Shown here: positions 62,573-64,000 of the stretch, in pieces
How the letters are laid out: every line of letters starts with the position of its first letter
How positions within the stretch are numbered: position 1 is the stretch's first letter
NCBI GenBank assembly: GCA_964348095.1
Contig: CAYGBK010000129.1
Span: forward strand, 26,665-90,664
DNA: 64,000 nt
Source of the DNA: WVXP01 sp964348095
Lineage (GTDB): Bacteria; Desulfobacterota; BSN033; WVXP01
Direction of reading: 5' to 3'
The notes under the pieces: generated by a model
Told to the model about the DNA's origin: nothing
Databases searched by the model: none
What the model saw: only the letters and a program-made list of their open reading frames with translations
Program-made: the position numbers and the translations under genes

Positions 62573-63659
62573 GTAACTTTGCAGGTCCAATAGGCTCGAT
62601 TGTGCCCGAAATTGTGCCCATTTGAGTTTTGAGATACTCCTCCTGCCTCTGGGCTGCAAGTCTTAGATCGGCGTCACTCACGATGTTGTATCTATCGAAT
62701 ACCGACCTTGTCTTATGACCAGAAATCATCATGGCCACTCTTTCGGGGATTCCGGCTCTTACCATGTTGCGAACTGCGGTGCGCCTGAAATCGTGAAATA
62801 TTCTTACCCCAATCTTAGCATCTGTGCAAGCCCTCTTCCATGCCTTGTCAAACCGCTTGACCTTATCATGTCCTTGTTTGTTCAGAAAAACGTACGGCAA
62901 GATTTTGCCCTCTCCGGCATTGGTCTTATGGAGCTGCCACTGGCGTTCAAAAATCCCCCCTAGTTCTTCATCGAGGCAAATGGTTCGACCCTCTTGGTTT
63001 TTTGTTTCTCCAGGTTCAAGCCTAATAATCCCCTTTCCTAAATCTACCCGTGACCAAGTCAAGTTTGATATCTCTGATATCCTCCACCCGACTTTGTAGC
63101 CGAAGGTAACAAAGCCTCTCAAGTGTTTCGGCAAAGCATTTCTCAGTAGTAAAAAGTCGCCATACTCGAAGAATCCCTTGCGAACATTGTTTTCCTTTAG
63201 CATGGGGATATAGGGAACTCTGCTGACCTTTGGTGGAGTTTGGTTTGCTCCCAAGTTGAGCATACGCTTCAATGCCGATAGTTCCCGATTGATCGTGGCG
63301 TTGGTGGCTCCCTCACCAATCCTTCTTTCAATGTAGGCATTAATCCTTGGTGTGGTAATATCAGTTACCCTCATGCCTTGAAATTCAATTTCAAGGTGTT
63401 TAACTGACCGTTCTGCCCTGTCGGATGATTTTTTCTGATTGATTCTGTAATCTGCCAAGAAATCTCTGGACATCTCATCAAACCTTATGCGATCGAAGTA
63501 AATTCCTGGTAACTTACCCTCCGAAATCTCTCCTTCACGTTTCCTGAGTAGCCGCTTGGCATCGGTCTCCTTCTTGCTCTTGGTCGATTCTCGATAGGGC
63601 TTGCCGTTCCGATAATACTTAATCCAGTAAATTTTTCCACGCTTGTAGATCATTCCCAT
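62532..63659 (-). CDS. Tyrosine recombinase/integrase whose 3' end lies in tRNA-Arg
   Basis: About 375 residues. N-terminal Arm-type start (MIYKRGKIYWIKYY), SAM-like core-binding domain, then the catalytic domain: Arg in KVGWRISEISNLTW, HDFRRTAVRN (H-x2-R), SGHKTRSVFDRYNI with the His and the nucleophile Tyr. The C-terminal tail RPRSSEMDRARDS is translated from the tRNA 5' half; the stop TAA is in the anticodon loop. The ATG at 63659 lies 1 base after the upstream TAG, so translation is coupled. The element should extend to the right, beyond this window. Confidence 0.92.
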   Translation of the reverse strand: MGMIYKRGKIYWIKYYRNGKPYRESTKSKKETDAKRLLRKREGEISEGKLPGIYFDRIRFDEMSRDFLADYRINQKKSSDRAERSVKHLEIEFQGMRVTDITTPRINAYIERRIGEGATNATINRELSALKRMLNLGANQTPPKVSRVPYIPMLKENNVRKGFFEYGDFLLLRNALPKHLRGFVTFGYKVGWRISEISNLTWSRVDLGKGIIRLEPGETKNQEGRTICLDEELGGIFERQWQLHKTNAGEGKILPYVFLNKQGHDKVKRFDKAWKRACTDAKIGVRIFHDFRRTAVRNMVRAGIPERVAMMISGHKTRSVFDRYNIVSDADLRLAAQRQEEYLKTQMGTISGTIEPIGPAKLRPRSSEMDRARDS

Positions 63660-63660
63660 C

Positions 63661-63810
63661 CTACTCACCCCCTTTCCGTCTTTCGATATATTCTGCTATT
63701 GCCCTCAGAATAAGCTCCTTTAAAGTAATCCCCTCGAGTGCTGCTGTGGATTTTGCCCTCCGGTGAAGATCTTCTGGAAAGGGCCTAATAGTGTAAGCGG
63801 AATCTGCCAT
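63661..63810 (-). CDS. Small ribbon-helix-helix protein upstream of the integrase
   Basis: 49 residues (ATG at 63810, AAGGA just upstream). YTIRPFPEDLHRRAKSTAAL followed by EGITLKELILRAIAEYIERR has the pattern of Arc/FitA-type ribbon-helix-helix DNA-binding proteins (short strand, two helices). It shares a promoter and is coupled to the integrase (TAGGATG), so a regulatory or excisionase-like role is likely; an antitoxin without toxin is the alternative. Confidence 0.7.
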   Translation of the reverse strand: MADSAYTIRPFPEDLHRRAKSTAALEGITLKELILRAIAEYIERRKGGE

Positions 63811-63837
63811 ATTTCCTTCTTTAATATTTTTACTATT

Positions 63838-63866
63838 AGAATAGCAAAGATAGCTTAAATAGTCAA
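63838..63866 (-). promoter_or_regulatory. Promoter for the RHH-integrase pair
   Basis: Minus strand: TTGACT (63861-63866), a 17-base spacer, and TATTCT (63838-63843). Predicted start near 63832, leader about 21 bases. Confidence 0.6.
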
Positions 63867-63886
63867 GAAGTATTCACTGGGGCGAA

Positions 63887-63953
63887 TTGCCTCATAAAAA
63901 ATGTTACCCAAGAGCTGATTCCAGAGGGATCGTTGACTCATAATAGATGTTAC
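63887..63953 (+). repeat. Two 21-bp direct repeats at a probable IS end
   Basis: TTGCCTCATAAAAAATGTTAC (63887-63907) and its near copy (63933-63953, three mismatches) are 46 bases apart and lie just before a gene start. Paired subterminal repeats of this kind are typical transposase-binding sites at insertion-sequence ends. Confidence 0.6.
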
Positions 63954-63984
63954 TGAATACTGAGCTCCGAAAGGGAGGAGCCTT

Positions 63985-64000
63985 ATGAGTCCACGGTCAA
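63985..64000 (+). CDS. Gene start at right edge, possibly a transposase
   Basis: ATG at 63985 with a strong GGGAGGAG 4 bases upstream, encoding MSPRS before the window ends. The opening residues and the adjacent repeats resemble the start of DDE-type transposase genes, but five codons cannot prove it. Confidence 0.4.

Noticed and set aside
1..64000. CRISPR arrays and rRNA genes
   Set aside because: No regularly spaced repeats of CRISPR length and no rRNA-like sequence were seen.

Overview
The window looks like a chromosomal stretch of a Gram-negative-type, menaquinone-using respiratory bacterium. Base composition is moderate (roughly half G+C by eye). Signal peptides, lipoproteins, a TonB-like N-terminus, PilZ proteins, a TPR-linked Ser/Thr kinase, alternative complex III and a cbb3-type oxidase together suggest a Desulfobacterota, Nitrospirota or NC10-like lineage. 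That placement is inference; no rRNA or marker gene is present to fix it. The last 1.5 kb is accessory DNA: a tRNA-Arg with an integrase overlapping its 5' half, a ribbon-helix-helix gene, and what looks like the left end of an insertion sequence.

Layout. 1-4.1 kb (minus): start of a site-2 protease, ogt, a UPF0182 membrane protein and a zinc-ribbon protein. 4.1-9.1 kb (plus): a small protein, then a compact three-gene envelope set (LysM-like repeat protein, an exported protein made of 18 TPRs, and a VWA protein with a TonB-like anchor) behind a good sigma70-type promoter. 9.9-21.2 kb: M48 protease, small zinc and HTH-like proteins, a DHH phosphoesterase, a very large GH13 protein coupled to an SfsA-DUF123 fusion, and an ornithine-cyclodeaminase-like enzyme with an FAD amine/amino-acid oxidoreductase. 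22-29.8 kb: phosphodiesterase, PilZ, kinase-TPR, a heavily decayed HDOD-receiver gene, and a geranylgeranyl-reductase-like flavoprotein.

31-44.7 kb (minus) is the centrepiece. One long gene run encodes alternative complex III (ActB, C, D, F, A, and a distant ActE), cbb3-type oxidase subunits (CcoN, a diheme CcoO, a CcoS-like protein, a free-standing FixP_N-type membrane protein and a one-helix protein), then a SafE-like protein and a copper-type P-ATPase. It reads as a quinol-to-oxygen module plus its maturation genes, started by a clear promoter just upstream of actB. A radical SAM protein follows on the same strand.

45-62.4 kb: CPA2 antiporter, TIGR01777 epimerase-like protein, UbiA-family prenyltransferase, cytochrome b5-like/DUF2231 fusion, UbiE/MenG, threonine ammonia-lyase, nitroreductase, ALDH7-type aldehyde dehydrogenase, a frameshifted exported rubrerythrin, two PilZ proteins, a PNPOx-like protein, nicotinamidase, dihydrolipoyl dehydrogenase, an Lrp regulator and a trypsin-like protease. 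UbiA, MenG and geranylgeranyl reductase fit a quinone supply for the respiratory module.

Two kinds of non-gene structure recur. Several genes are broken by single-base shifts at short homopolymers (B-box-like, HDOD, methyltransferase remnant, rubrerythrin). Two intergenic repeat families also occur, one about 158 bp in direct orientation 49 kb apart, the other about 70-95 bp in inverted orientation. No CRISPR array or rRNA was seen.
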